DNA of 64,000 nucleotides, from assembly GCA_949128115.1 (NCBI GenBank), contig OX421968.1:32082877-32146876 (forward strand), given 5' to 3'. This stretch comes from Anaspis maculata. Its lineage: Eukaryota > Arthropoda > Insecta > Coleoptera > Scraptiidae. Positions 12,305-24,811 of the stretch are shown piece after piece. The stretch's first letter is position 1, and each line of letters begins with the position of its first letter. Below the pieces are notes generated by a model. That model searched no databases, was not told where the DNA came from, and was given only the letters and a program-made list of their open reading frames with translations. Both the position numbers and the translations under genes were made by a program.

Positions 12305-13950
12305 CTACGTCTTCCTAGAATTATCCTCGGGTCGTTGAAGATGAGAACAGAGACGATCGCTATGCATCACCTTCATTTTTCCTTTCTGCCCCTTACGTAT
12401 CCGGAAAACGACATCGTTCAAACACTTGACAATCTCGTACGGTCCTTCCCAATCTTGCTGTCGTTTCGGGCACCTTCCCTTTCGGTTTTTTTTTGGATTG
12501 TAGAACCACACCAACTCGCTTTCTTTCAACTTGGGTTCAGTGGCTTTCCAGTCGTAACGCGCTTCCATGCGGTCACTTGGTATCTGGATGTGGCTTCGAG
12601 CAAATTTGGCACTGACCATAGTCTCTCTTGCAGCTCTTGCATCCACTCGGCATGACTTCGAGATTCTTCAGGACAGGAGCCACATATCAAGTCGACGGGA
12701 AGTCTCAGTTCCTTTCCCATCACCATAATTGCTGGGTTGTATTTCGTACTTTCATGGACGCAGCTACGATATGCCAGAGACATAGCAGCATCTTTTTGTC
12801 CCAGTTTCTTTGATTCTCGCTCACGAATTTCGACAGTATTCCCAGAAGGGTCTGATTGCACCGCTCAACCATTCCATTGGACTGAGGGTGGAGAGCTGTG
12901 GTTCTTGTTTTGTTGATACCGAGAATGTTTATGAGCTCGTGGAATACTTCCGATTCAAAATTACTTTCTTGATCTGAATGTAACTCCAACGTCACTCCAT
13001 ATCTTGATACCACACGATCCACCAAGGTTCGTGTCCACGGTTCGAAACTGGTATGGCTTCGGGCCACTTTGAGAAATAATCCATGACGATCAGCAAATAT
13101 GTATTCCCCTGCTCCGTTACTGGAAGTGGACCAAGGATATCCACCGCCAACCTCTCAAATGGAGCTACCACATTATATTGCTGCATCTGGGCATGTTGTC
13201 TTCGATCAGGCCCTTCTCTTGAGTTGCAGACCTCACAGGTTCTGATGTAAATTTCCACGTCCTGTCCCTACCCAATAAAATCTCTCGAACTTTCGCCCGC
13301 GCGCCTAACCCAGGGTTAACGACGTTAATCACCACTTCCTTATATCTTATTGCTTCAAACAATGCTTGCCATGTTCCGGACATGGCCATCGAGACAAGGC
13401 GTCAACGTTGGAATGTGCTTTTTCAGGTCGGTGCTAAATTTCCATGTCATAAACTTGAAGTCTTTCTATCCAACGAGCCACTTGTCCTTCTGGATTTTTG
13501 AAGTTTGTCAACCATTTCAACGCACCATGATCAGTTCTTAGGTCACGACTGCAAGTAGCTCTCATCTTGTTACACAATAGTTCCGTTCTGGTTTGTTCAG
13601 CGTGCTGCTGTAGTAGGCCAAAAACCTTCTCTTGTCCGTCTTGCATTTACAATAGCACAGCGCCCATCGCTTCTTAATTGCAGTCTGTGTCAAGGATGAA
13701 AGTGCCTTTGTCTCTAGGAAGTGCCAATATGGGACTCGTTATCAGAGCATGTTTCAAGTCTTTGAATGAATGTTGGCATTCCTCGGCCCATCGGAAGACT
13801 TTCTTGGCTTCTGTGAGGCGGTGGAGAGATTTAGCCATCTGGGAGCATCCTTTCACAAACTTGCGGTAATAGCTACATAACCCAAGGAAACTCCTAACTT
13901 CTTGAACGTTCCCTGGCGTCTTCCAGTCCTTTACAGCTTGAATAAACAGT
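12305..13950 (-). pseudogene. pol: Ty3/Gypsy pol remnant (RT tail, RNase H, integrase)
   Basis: Read from 13950 down to 12305, successive frames show the end of reverse transcriptase ([17 protein letters not shown]), the RNase H start (FILDTDCN) and RNase H end (WLTNFKNPEGQVARW). Next come an integrase zinc-binding part (CEVCNSREGP), the integrase core (VDILGPLP, then a SDQ string, then PQSNGMVERCNQTL) and a C-terminal basic region ending WEGPYEIVKCLNDVVFRI. This order is typical of Ty3/Gypsy pol. At least five frame changes and missing segments show it is dead. Gag, protease and most of the reverse transcriptase are absent; homology stops near 13950, where unrelated sequence begins. It is a truncated relative of the intact element at 33903-41370 but clearly a different family. 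Confidence 0.85.
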
Positions 13951-13961
13951 AGGTACTTCAA

Positions 13962-14810
13962 CCCACTATTTCTATTTTTAACCGCTAATCACAGCACAAG
14001 AGCTCGACGAAGAAGTCAGAAGTCCACCTGTGTTGTTTATATGGAAGAAAGCTTTGTTGCTCCTCCAAGCACAGTGCACACTGCACGCCGTTTGCCTAAC
14101 TTCAACAGTTAGGTGTCCAAGCCTTATACGGGGAACCCGAAAAATCAATAAAATTCAACCTTACCCTCGACCTTCCCATATTTTCCTTTGCGATGAGAGG
14201 TGACGAATTCAAATAACTTTTTTGCACATAACGATACATGATACATTCCTATTGCAATATAGGCTCAAAATAGGCATAAATTACAATCCAATAATATTAT
14301 TAACACCGAAAATAGAATAGTTTGGAGCAATAATATTAGTAATAATAATCAAGAACTAAAAAGGATTTTTAACATAACATGAGTCACTCAATTCAGCCAA
14401 AAGCGCGTATTCTTGAAGCTCCCACCACAAAATTGCAGGCTTTCTTCACCATACCCAATTACCCACCTCAACCTCCCCATCTAATACTCTAATCAAATTT
14501 AACAAATTTTCTGTTCCTTCAGACAAAAAGGATGACCGAATTCCTTTATAAAGAGGGGCACTCAAGAAGCAAATGTTTCATGTTTTCATCTCTATGAAGG
14601 TAACATACAAAATATTGCCAAAAGTTGGTGTTTGTGAAATAAGGGTCAGCAAATATAATGTGCTAAAATAATGCGTGGAAAATGATGAGTGCCAAGATGT
14701 TGATCGATTAGCGGGCGTTAGTGTCGAAGTAACTAACTTGGGCTGAAGGGAGGCAGTTAAATTTATCTGTCGGCTCTTATCGCCGGTGACGTAACTCTAA
14801 CTTCCCCCTA

Positions 14811-14870
<60 letters not shown>

Positions 14871-15560
14871 GCTCGCGCTTTCTCCTAGCTAAAGCATAAA
14901 AGTTGATAGAGGAATAAGATTGATTGATTAGTGTAATGTTTTATGGATGGCTTCTAAGAGGATGGAAACGAGCTTTAAAATATATGGGTTTGTGATTTAA
15001 CTGTTCCTTGATCTGGTTTAATCCATCGTTTTTGATTTCACGAGGCTTGCCAATACCCGCTTTGACCGGACATACAACCCTGTGAAAATCGGACTGCGCG
15101 AAGCCGACAGGACTGACTCCTCGTCCTCCAGTGTATCACATAATGGTAAATATCCCAGTCGGCTGGTCCGATTTGACGATAAAAATATAGTTGTTGTCAT
15201 TGCACAGAAAGTCCCGCGACCCTCTATCCTTCACGAACGAGCGCCGCACGACGCACAGTCTGTGCTAGTGGAGAAAAACGGCCTGGGGATCCATGCATGT
15301 GAACTGTGTCCGCTGACTTGAAAAATGCAATTTATAAAACGGCATTTATGATAGCCAGTTTCGCATAGTAACTTGGATTATAAGCCCAGTGCCATTGCCC
15401 ACATGGCTTCGCAACAGGAACAGAACCGAGAGCGCGCGGTGTTCCGCTCCGTTTGCTTTCCAGTTACTCACTATTCACTTAACGATCAATCTGGAACCCT
15501 TAAGGCGAGAGAGGACATAGTAGAGGAAAATATGAAGCGAAATGTGCTTATTTGGGAAGT
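13962..15560. other. Unrecognised region with a (TC)n microsatellite
   Basis: No protein signature is visible on either strand. A pure (TC)n run of about 54 bp sits at 14813-14866. Short frames at 15082-15321 and 15373-15609 have no recognisable features; the second overlaps the start of the palindrome at 15561. Confidence 0.3.
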
Positions 15561-17037
15561 TCGTGTGCACGGAAAGGTAAAAAGCTGGGGTGCATTTTTT
15601 ATGGTGTAATATGGCTTGGGGATGAAGAATCCACTTGTCGTCAAAAAATCGTCCAGTGTGGGGGCGGTATGGGGGCGGTTTTGTGAAAAAACAGTTTTTT
15701 TAAAAAATGTTCTACAGTTTGTCAGCTTTTGGCTGATATCAGCTTGGAACAAATCCGTCATTTGTAAGTTGTCGTAAATAATTTATGAATAAAAAGGTGA
15801 TCATTTACTTTGCCATAAGAATACATGTAAAACTTGACTGCCTCGTGCGCAAAGAACGTTGAATATCTCAGTAACGTGTTGAATGACATTTTTCATTCCA
15901 CTCCCACTCGATTATCTCCGTAACCACTAGTTCAATCAAAAAAGTTCCTTCTGTAAACCATGTTACCTATTCCATTGCGATTCTTGCGGTTTTTTCAGAT
16001 TTGATTTATCTTGAATAGTAACTGAGCTAGGGACGGAATTGTAATGTACTGCATGCAGCGGACAACTGCAGCGCTGAGGCCCTCGCGTACCCCTGCCACC
16101 CGCGCATCCCCGCGAAGGCCATGGTGTATTGAGGCGGGAAATCTGCAGACTTATTATTGTGGCTGATGATCGAAACATTGTAAAAGTGTAGTCGGTAAAT
16201 TTGCAATATAAATAAATATATACCCCTTGAATTACGACGTACGTCTTCACATATTATAATAGTCCAGTCAAAATAGGTTTTAACCGGAAATAAATTCGGA
16301 AGTTGACGAAATTTGGTGGATCGATGCAGAATTGAACGTGGAATGATATACTGAAATTCCCAAAAAGCTTGGTTTTTTTTAGGACCAATAAAAAAGCGCC
16401 ATCTTTGAAAATTTTCTTTTTTTCTGAATGGCTTGTGAACTATTATCTCTTCAGAACACAGCACCAGCACGAGCAAAGCAAATGTAGCCCGTTAAATTCC
16501 CAAGAGATCGTACAAAACTCATCACTTTTTGGTCAATAGCCTCTGTGATATCGCGTCTAGAAAAACGCAGTAAAAATTACTCAAAATATATTTCCGGATT
16601 TTATGTAAAAATATGCATGGTGTCAATTCAGGGGCTGTAACCTGGACAGCGAATGTGCGAATTTCAATGTGTTTTACATGCGGGAAAAGCTAATTCAACA
16701 TTCGGTATCACACTTTTGTCTAGAAGTCAAGAAGTCGCCAACTTCAAAATGGTACTTTTCCTCGACCTGTGAAATCGATACTTGATGTCTCGAAGAATCC
16801 CCAAAAATCGATTTTTTTCATACCATACTATTTGCCTCATTTTTCACTTAGGTAGAGCAAAACCATCCAGGGAAAATATGAAGAATTGAATACAAAAAAA
16901 AAATAACATGTTTGGGAATATTTATCCTATAGTGATGGTTTCTGAGTTGTATGGGTTGAAAGACTAAAACGACCTATTCAGAAAAAAAAAGGTAGTCCGG
17001 ACACTAACTGCTGAATATTGTACTTGCATTTGATGAT

Positions 17038-17660
17038 TGTTTTTAAATTCTTCAGATGTCAATATAACATTTGTGATGTTGTCGTGGAAGAACGGACAAA
17101 AGAACTTGATGGAAATGTATTGAATAATAGAGCTAATAATAATGGTACAAGGTGGGTGATAAATAATGAAAGCAGGATGGTTGACTAAGAGAAAAGGTTA
17201 TTTGAATCAAAGGCGTTGTAAAAATGTTTAAAAGGGAAATCTATACAATCATTTAGGCAATTTTGGAAAGAATTATTAATCATAATCATCTAATCATCAA
17301 AATCATCTCAGAAAATCATAACTTCGTCCTTGGAACTAATTTTGAAATTTTACATGTTTGTAAAAAAGAACGGCTTTTAGATAGTATAGAGGTTCTTGAA
17401 ATTTGTAAAGCAACTTATAATTCTGTCCGAAATTGCCTAAAAGATTGTATAGATTTCTTTTTTAAACATTTTTACAACGCCTTTTATTTTAATAAGCTTC
17501 TTTCTTTCCATTCAACCATCCTTTCATTAATTCATCACCCACCTTGTACCATTATTATTAGCTCTATTATTATTTCATACATTTCCATCAAGTTCTTTTG
17601 TCCGTTCTTCCATGACAACATCACAAATATTATACTGACATCTGAAGAATTTAAAAACAA
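17038..17660. repeat. Inner inverted repeat around the Penelope-like remnant
   Basis: The left arm 17038-17236 (starting TTGTTTTTAAATTCTTCAGA) pairs with the right arm 17461-17660 (ending GAAGAATTTAAAAACAA). The right arm lies within the open frame at 17263-17775. Penelope-like elements often carry a partial inverted copy of their own sequence at one end (family knowledge), which would explain this arrangement. It sits entirely between the arms of the 15561-19102 palindrome. Confidence 0.8.
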
Positions 17661-17775
17661 TTCACTTATCATTTACACAAACTTTATCTTCACCATTTAT
17701 ACAATGTCGGTGATTCGGTGTGTTATCATTCACCTTTTATGTACCTACCTACTTGTTTTATGTATTTTATTTTAG
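17263..17775 (+). pseudogene. Penelope-like element, C-terminal coding remnant
   Basis: The first 60 or so residues include ENHNFVLGTNFEILHVCKK, then LLDSIEVLEICKA. I recognise the pattern of the segment after the GIY-YIG nuclease core in arthropod Penelope-like retroelements: a small H-bearing helix, an I/LLHxxxKG-like string, then LExxEIYK. The rest is AT-rich and probably read-through of the 3' untranslated part. No reverse transcriptase and no GIY-YIG motif itself is present, so this is a 3' fragment. A hammerhead-like motif about 10 bp downstream supports the assignment. The assignment rests on pattern memory, not a search. Confidence 0.5.
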
Positions 17776-17783
17776 ACTCCACA

Positions 17784-17824
17784 CTTTGATGAAGAAGGGC
17801 CAGAGACCTGCGAAACCGGTCAGA
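17784..17824 (+). ncRNA. Hammerhead-ribozyme-like motif after the Penelope-like remnant
   Basis: TTGATGA (CUGANGA with one change) is followed by a GGG-loop-CC stem, then GAAACC and GGTC. The last two can form a three-base-pair stem III ending in a GUC cleavage triplet. Hammerhead motifs with this minimal layout are known from the ends of Penelope-like elements. Its place immediately downstream of the Penelope-like coding remnant is as expected. Confidence 0.55.
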
Positions 17825-19102
17825 AATAAAAACAATCAATTTGAAGGAAGACTGCGTGCAGATCATTTTATTTATGAAAAAAATCGATTTTTGCGGATTC
17901 TTCGGGACATCAAGTATCGATTTCAAAGGTCGAGAAAAAGTACCATTTTGAAGTTGGTGACTTCTAAACCAAAGTGTGATACCGAATGTAGAAAAAGCAC
18001 ATTGAAATTCGCACATTCGCTGTCCACGTTACAGCCCCTGAATTGACACTATGCAAATTGTTACATAAAATTCGGAAATATATTTTAAGTAATTTTCACT
18101 GCGTTTTTGCAGACGCGGTATCTCAGAGGCTATTGACTGAACAGTAATGAGTTTTATACTGATCTCTTGGGAATTTAACGGCCTACATTTGCTTTGTTGG
18201 TGCTGTGTTCTAAAGGTAATAGTTTACAAGTTATTCAGAAAAAAAAACGAAAATTTTCAAGGATGGTGCTTTTTATTGGCCTTAAAAAAACCAAGCCTTT
18301 TGGGAATTTCAGTATATCATTCCACGTTCAATTCTGCATCGATCCACCAAATTTCGTCAACTTCCGAATTTATTTCCGGTTAAAACCTATTTTGACTGGA
18401 CTATTATAATATGTGAAGACGTACGTCGTAATTCAAGGGGTATATATTTATTTATATTGCAAATTTACCGACTATACTTTTACAATGTTTCGATCATCAG
18501 CCACAATAATAAGTCTGCAGATTTCCCGCCTCAATACACCATGGCCTTCGCGGGGATGCGCGGGTGGCAGGGGTACGCGAGGGCCTCAGCGCTGCAGTTG
18601 TCCGCTGCATGCAGTACATTACAATTCCGTCCCTAGCTCAGTTACTATTCAAGATAAATCAAATCTGAAAAAACCGCAAGAATCGCAATGGAATAGGTAA
18701 CATGGTTTACAGAAGGAACTTTTTTGATTGAACTAGTGGTTACGGAGATAATCGAGTGGGAGTGGAATGAAAAATGTCATTCAACACGTTACTGAGATAT
18801 TCAACGTTCTTTGCGCACGAGGCAGTCAAGTTTTACATGTATTCTTATGGCAAAGTAAATGATCACCTTTTTATTCATAAATTATTTACGACAACTTACA
18901 AATGACGGATTTGTTCCAAGCTGATATCAGCCAAAAGCTGACAAACTGTAGAACATTTTTTTAAAAAACTGTTTTTTCACAAAACCGCCCCCATACCGCC
19001 CCCACACTGGACGATTTTTTGACGACAAGTGGATTCTTCATCCCCAAGCCATATTACACCATAAAAAATGCACCCCAGCTTTTTACCTTTCCGTGCACAC
19101 GA

Positions 19103-19632
19103 AAGTCACAATAGAGTCTCATTTTTCCTCTACTAACAATAAAATAGTGAGTTTCTGACTCGTGAGATGGCGCTGAAACTTTTAGAATGATATAAAATCA
19201 ACCAATAACCCAATTTAAAAAACTGGAATCACGTTGAACTCAACCAATAAGTGTGCCGAGAGGTAGTTTTCCACATTTTGAAAAATTGTATTTTTTGAAG
19301 AATTTGAAGTGAAACTTCTATTCTCGCGCCTAGATCACAACACACAACTAACGCAGAACCACACATGGGAGTGAAACTGGTTCATAGCATCAGTGGTTGT
19401 AACGAACGCCCGTAACGTTGTCTTGTCTGATCTTGGGGTGACAAGCGTCGTCCCAGGAAATGAAAGAATAAGCTGTTGCGGCGTTCGCCGCGTTCGGTTC
19501 TATTTTTTACTAATCGCCGACACTGGACTGCTCTTCGTGTTGTCGTACTGTTGGCCCGACAGGAATGGTTCTCGACTTGGCTTGAATAGATTCGAGCGGG
19601 TGTATGTTATTATAGGGATAGGGAGGTATATT
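19103..19632. other. Spacer, nothing recognised
   Basis: No repeat boundary or protein signature was found between the palindrome ending at 19102 and the MITE starting at 19633. Confidence 0.3.
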
Positions 19633-19839
19633 CAGGGCCGGGCCTAGCAGGCGTGCACTGCGTTCCGGCGCGCAGGCGGGTATGACAGGCGGCAAGTCAT
19701 AGGGGCGGTAATTAAATAATAAAGCTGAATTTCGAAGGATTCTTTTCATTCCCGCATTTGGTGGGGCTCTCCACTGCCGGTGAGGGGACGGCAATTTTTC
19801 GGTGGCACGCAGGCGGCAAATAGGCCAGGCTCGGCCCTG
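19633..19839. mobile_element. hAT-type MITE with perfect 8-bp target duplication
   Basis: The element starts CAGGGCCGGGCCT and ends AGGCTCGGCCCTG, giving imperfect terminal inverted repeats. GGTATATT lies directly before it (19625-19632) and directly after it (19840-19847). The eight-base duplication and CAGGG ends are hallmarks of the hAT superfamily. At 207 bp it cannot encode a transposase and must have been mobilised in trans. A related, longer element appears to be at 48354-48756. Confidence 0.9.
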
Positions 19840-20899
19840 GGTATATTCTTCAATGAACGTTTACAATTTAAAAATAAAATCGAATGCCGCACACCCAAAT
19901 GTAGACACAACTTTCAGGTACCTATTAAGCAGGAAAGCAGAAGTGGATGATTGAAGCCCAGAGGGGAAAAGAATTTTTGACAATTGAGCCCGAAACAGTT
20001 GCTTAATGTTCTAGATGTCAGCTGATTGTATAGCGATGATATTATATTGGTTTGATAATCAAATTTTTATGTTTGGAAATTGATTCTTGACATTATTCTT
20101 TGTTAATTTTTTGATGGTTCGATTTCACCTCAATTAAATGTGACATTCTAAATATAAGTACGATGGCGAGCACATAACTGGAAATACTCATATCAATTCT
20201 GTCAATATTTCAATTTAGCCTACGGCCTTATTTTGATTGGAGAAGATGATATCGTAGGAACTATAGAACCACTCAGTTACCTCAAATCACATTCACGAGG
20301 TAATTACCTACGTACTTATGTAAATACCTATGTATTGTATATTTTTTCAATTGAAATCAATACCGGATCGAGTTTTCCAAACGACATTCTTATACTTTGT
20401 GGAGATTATTAGATTGCCATGCTGTGCCTGTCAGAACACAGTTTCCACCGTGCTGTAATATAACGGGGAAAATCGTACAGTAAGAAAATCCGTCACGATG
20501 TCACATTCGCATAATTATTTGTGGAGAATATTATTGATGAAAATAGATATTTATTGTAATAGGGGTATGAGTGAGACTTCATGTGACGGAGAATGGCAGT
20601 TTAAGCGCCGAGCGCAGCCAGAAAAAAAACAAAAGAAGTCTAATCGTGAAAAAATCATGTCGAAAGTATTCTGCCCTTTGAGTGACTCATAATAATAATA
20701 ATGATAGTAAGATTGATGATAAGAAAAACAAGATGATAAAAACCGTTGTGGAGCGGAGCGGGAGTACGAAAAGAACACCTCTTCGAACGTTGTTTGCTGA
20801 TTGATTCATATCCATAGAAGTTTCACTTCTTCCGAGGGTGACTGTGGTCACGCACCTACGTTTTTTTTTTCATAATTTTGGGCTCTTTTTTAAATCACA
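19840..20899. other. Unrecognised AT-rich region
   Basis: No coding signature. Short ATA and TGA-rich simple sequence occurs near 20690-20730. Confidence 0.3.
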
Positions 20900-21268
20900 G
20901 GTTACAATTTTCCAAGACAATAATCATTGGAAAATAAATTTTTGACTTTTTTTACAAGGTTAAGTTTTTTCATTTTTGCCACGAACTTTGAAATTATATG
21001 GACTGCCAATCACCCGCATTTTTTGCCTAAAAAACAGCACCAACATCTCAGTCCGAATAAGTACAGATATGAGATATTGAACAATCCAAAGTTTGGATTG
21101 GTATTGTCATGTATTTGCCTTTATTGAAAAAACCTACTTTTTACCAATAACTTCATTACTCTGTATCTTGAAAACAAAATCCTCAGAACAGATTTGTTGA
21201 CACAGTCAATAAATAGATCAAGGAACTGGCCCTTGAAGGGAGAGTCACAAGTTGTGAATCACCCTGTA
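20900..21268 (+). repeat. Repeat copy ending in GTTGTGAATCACCCTGTA
   Basis: The last 37 bases match the right end of the repeat at 1-258. The rest is AT-rich and only weakly comparable by eye. It is another copy of a dispersed element with the CACCCTGTA terminus. Confidence 0.4.
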
Positions 21269-21344
21269 CAACCTCGTATTTGCATTTATGTATTTTCATA
21301 TGAACGGGTATTTGTCCGCATGTCATAATTTTTTCAATCCAGCC

Positions 21345-21452
21345 GGCTTCTGAAATGCAGCACTTTTTCGGCGATGCCGCGCCACACTAAATTTTTATGA
21401 TTGTAATTGTTATTCATTATTTCGTCAAGATTTTTCTTGGTTCGGGTCCTTA
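21345..21452 (-). repeat. Inverted copy of the 3.8-4.0 kb repeat unit
   Basis: The reverse complement matches 3850-3960: GGACCnAAGAAAAATCTnGACGAAATAAT, then the GCGGCATCGCCG and GCATTTCAGAAGCCGGC strings. It shows the unit is dispersed, not only tandem. Confidence 0.6.
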
Positions 21453-22559
21453 GAATATAAAACACAGAAATGAGCATTTTCTAGATAATGGTGGGTCTAG
21501 AATGGGGGTTGCACAATTGCACATGGCGGCTTGTTATTTCCGGCTGTCACTTTGAAACGTTATATTAAACAGTGGCGTATCGTACCGTCTATTGAAAAAT
21601 TACTATACAGTAAGAAAATCACTAAACTCTATTATTCTAACTGGAAGAGCAGAGTATGGGAGGTGCGCAAGAAATAATACTCACATTTGAACAGTAGTTT
21701 AAGGTCGAAACTCGCCTACTTGCTTGCGCCGTTGCCCTCTCGATCAGCTAGACTGTCAACAGTGTCAGAAAATCTAACTTGTTACATCTGTGTCTCTGTT
21801 GCTTTGTGTTTGTTGTTTTAATTCGAGTGGTTAAGTGCATCAGTATTTTTACCAGTGATTTTCACCTGCTTCGCAGTGGCAGATGCTCAAACATGCGAAA
21901 CTGCATCATGCCGTTTTGCGGCAATCGCGATTCTATTCCCGGTTTACAATATTTTCGGCAAGTTATGTCATAATTTCAATAGTTCTAGCTGTTCAAAGCA
22001 GACAATTTTTAAACTGCATACCAGTGAGTAGTATAATTACCTGATGCAAGTTTTTTTTATTATTTAAATAGAGTTACTGAAAGTCGTCGGGAGCCATGGT
22101 TGAAAGCGATAATGGAGTACCAGGCGGCTGCGAAGGGGCCGAGGTGCGATTTTTGACGAAGTCGCATCATGGTAAACCGTGACTATCACCTTTTTTGACG
22201 TGTTTGGTATCATTTCTAACCAAATTTTGCATTCTGATTCCAAAAATAAGTATGAAATTTTGATACAGTATTGTTTAAACCTGTTTTATAAAAAAAAATC
22301 GGTTGTTTCACCCCAAAAATTTCCCGACTAGTATCCAGGAACCTATGTAAATTTTTGTTCAAAACGTCCCTTCGGGTTAAATAATATTGAAAAAATATTG
22401 AAAATAATTTCCAGGAAATTGAAAATTTTGTCAGGGAAAGTTGAATTTTCCGGGAAAACCTCAAATCTTATTTCAAATCATCTTATTGTAAAAATCGTCA
22501 ATCAAGGCTCAACTTTAAAGTCCATAGTTCAAGTTCGGTCTCGAGACTCCAGGCCGATT
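21453..22559. other. Unrecognised region
   Basis: No domain-bearing frame and no clear repeat boundary seen. Confidence 0.3.
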
Positions 22560-22800
22560 CTACATTTCCAACCGGAAAATTCCCGGGAAATTGGGAAAAG
22601 AAGGTTGGAAAATGTTCAAGAACCAGTTACCTATTGTTTAAAAAAAAATGGTGAAAATCTGTTCACGGGATAAAAAGTTGGAGAATTTGCAATTTTTCCA
22701 GAGAGGAACTCGAAAACCGTGAGTTCGATTCCAAAAGTTTTCCCTCCAAAAATTAATTCAATCTTTTCTCCAACTTTCATTTCCAGCATGTCTGCACCTA
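22560..22800 (+). repeat. Dispersed repeat, second copy at 62020-62260
   Basis: Both copies share GGGAAATTGG, GGAAAATGTTCAAGAACCAG, TCTGTTCACGGnATAAAAAG, TTTTTCCAGAGAGGAA and the end CAGCATGTCTGCACCTA in the same order. Divergence is moderate and no coding capacity is seen. Confidence 0.7.
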
Positions 22801-24609
22801 AAATGAATATTTCGTGGGGCTCACTGCATGTCGAAGTTTGCAGTGCATTTTTCTCAAATCCACAGAATGTGCAAGTTTCATTTTGAAAAAATTACCGTCG
22901 GAAAACCGGAACCGTGTTAATTTTGAAAATAGGTCTTCACAATGCCCAATCCAATCTTTTCTTGATACCAGTTAGAATTTTCAAAAAACATCAATCCCCG
23001 AGCAAAAATTAATTTTTGAGTGGAGTCCTACTTCAAAACCATGCGTTCTGGTCAAAACCAGGGCGAGAGGCCGTCTCGGGTGTCAACGGCCAGGAGATAA
23101 TTTAAAAATTCATATCGCCCGACTGAAAAATGGCGGAGAACTGCAACTGCCGACTTGATTTGACTCTTTTGTCGTGTTGCTTCCTGCCAATTTTGGTTCC
23201 AATCCGTCGGATAGATTTTGAATAATTGAATGGTAAATTTTGAACTTTGACATATTTTTATTATGTGACAGATAAGGCAATTCTTTTCAGTGTTCTGAAC
23301 ACAGTTTTTCAGAAGCTTTCAAATGACATTGCAGTCAAGTTCCGTGAGATATAGCTTGTGACATTTGTTGACAGTGACACTTCCGTTTGACAAATGACAG
23401 CCAAAAACTAATGGGCTCTCTGCAGAAAAAAACCATGTCCATGAAAATTTCAAGTCGATCCGGTCAACGGTTCGGCAGTTATCGTGGAAGATCACAGACA
23501 GACACACACACACACACGCGCGCGCACGCGCACACGCACACGCACCATGTGACTTTGTAACAGCGACATAAACTTCTAGTTATGAAATTCATTTATTAAA
23601 GAGTTCAACTGAACAATCTATGTGAAAATTGGGATCATGGATGTTTTAAACCACGATGGAAATAGAGTTGAAACAATACGACAAATTTGTAGGTCGAAAC
23701 CTCGCATTTTTCCGCGACATTTATTCCGCATTGTCGGAAGAAAAATGATGTCATGACTTAAATCCGGCTTTGATTTTGGTTTTCTTTATTTTGTTTGATG
23801 GAGAAAACTATTTCCCTACTACTAGCTGTGAAGAAGGCTGTTATTGATCTGCTTAGAGGTCGTGAAGTCTCTCAACTTCTGAGCATAAAATTAGATCTCA
23901 AACCTACACTCGCTTTGAAATTAGGCGTAGCAGTGCTCTTCTGTCTTCTTCTGTGCATCTTTTCCCACGCACCATCTCAGCTCAACTTTCAATTTCCAAA
24001 TTTCAATTTTTTGTTTGACACATGTCAGTCGTCACTCCAGACACGTCAGTTTACGCCGCTGTTCACAATTACAAATGGCCTACCATTTGATACCGATTTT
24101 GGTACCGAAGTTAATTTGCTCCGAAGCAAATTTGACTTTCTTGCAACCGGGAGGATAGGGGTTGCGGCAGCGTCTAGCTATTTTCATGGTTCAAGAGGCC
24201 CACACCATCATTTATACCGAGTGTCATTGCTTAAGGTTTAAAGTCAAGGCAAAATAATGTGATTCGCCTCCGCGAGATGGCGGCAATATCGCCTCACCGC
24301 CCAGCGCGACCCGTAGATCCCTTTAGGTAAACGTAAAGAAAACGGTCAAACCCTCTAATGCTAATAAACTAGACAGGAATGTTTATGCTACTGTTCGGTA
24401 GATGGCATCAACAAAAAGATGCTTTCATGGCATTGTAGGGTGTCAGGCAATTTGTGTCATTATAGGCCCATACATTATAGGCCAGAAACTGCATATTTGC
24501 GAGTGCGAATGGAATTTGTAGTCCGATGCGGATGCTTCAATAAATACCCTACGAAACGTATGCACACTTCACCAAATTTTTGTTACGTTACGATCAGTCC
24601 AAGAAGAAA
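22801..24609. other. Unrecognised region with CA/CG microsatellite
   Basis: An imperfect (CA)n/(CG)n microsatellite lies at 23501-23545, just after a CGGTTCGGCAGTTATCGTG string that is loosely similar to the one near 61962-61980. A 148-codon frame inside is listed separately. Confidence 0.35.
23795..24241 (+). other. Open frame of 148 codons, unrecognised
   Basis: This is one of the longer open frames outside the retrotransposons. It contains a hydrophobic stretch (GVAVLFCLLLCIF, about residues 44-56) that could be a membrane segment, followed by an Asn/Phe-rich part. I recognise no family, no intron signals and no clear initiation context. In AT-rich repetitive DNA a frame of this length can arise by chance, so I do not call it a gene. 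Confidence 0.15.
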
Positions 24610-24811
24610 AGAAAAGAAAGCTTTTCTTGAACACTTTTTCCCGTAAATTTCAAAATTGGAAACAATAATATTTTACAAGCTATAGTATACAGGGTGTCGC
24701 GAAAAAACTTCTTGTTTTGATGTTAGACTCTGTGTATTCGAATTGTAATTGATGTAGTTTTTCATTCTGGAATCTGGATACAAATATAATATACCAAAGT
24801 GTTGAGTTGGG

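Larger units (their letters stand above)
15561..19102. repeat. 3.5 kb palindrome with near-identical outer arms
   Basis: TTCGTGTGCACGGAAAGG at 15561 is mirrored by CCTTTCCGTGCACACGA ending at 19102. The left arm runs to about 16835 and the right arm starts about 17866. The outer 0.8 kb of each arm looks almost identical by eye (for example AGTGTAGTCGG against AGTATAGTCGG). The 95-residue translations at 15963-16250 minus and 18413-18700 plus are the same. Inner arm parts show more substitutions and small indels. The centre holds a Penelope-like remnant. Unlike many palindromes here, it has no ATACAGGGTG ends. Confidence 0.9.

Noticed and set aside
12260..12655. Plus-strand 131-residue frame
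   Set aside because: It is the antisense shadow of the Gypsy integrase C-terminus on the minus strand.
15963..18700. Two identical 95-residue frames on opposite strands
   Set aside because: They lie in the two arms of one palindrome, so identity follows from the DNA. The peptide has no recognisable domain.
23795..24241. 148-codon frame as a membrane protein gene
   Set aside because: Only one hydrophobic stretch, no family resemblance, no splice or promoter context and highly repetitive surroundings.
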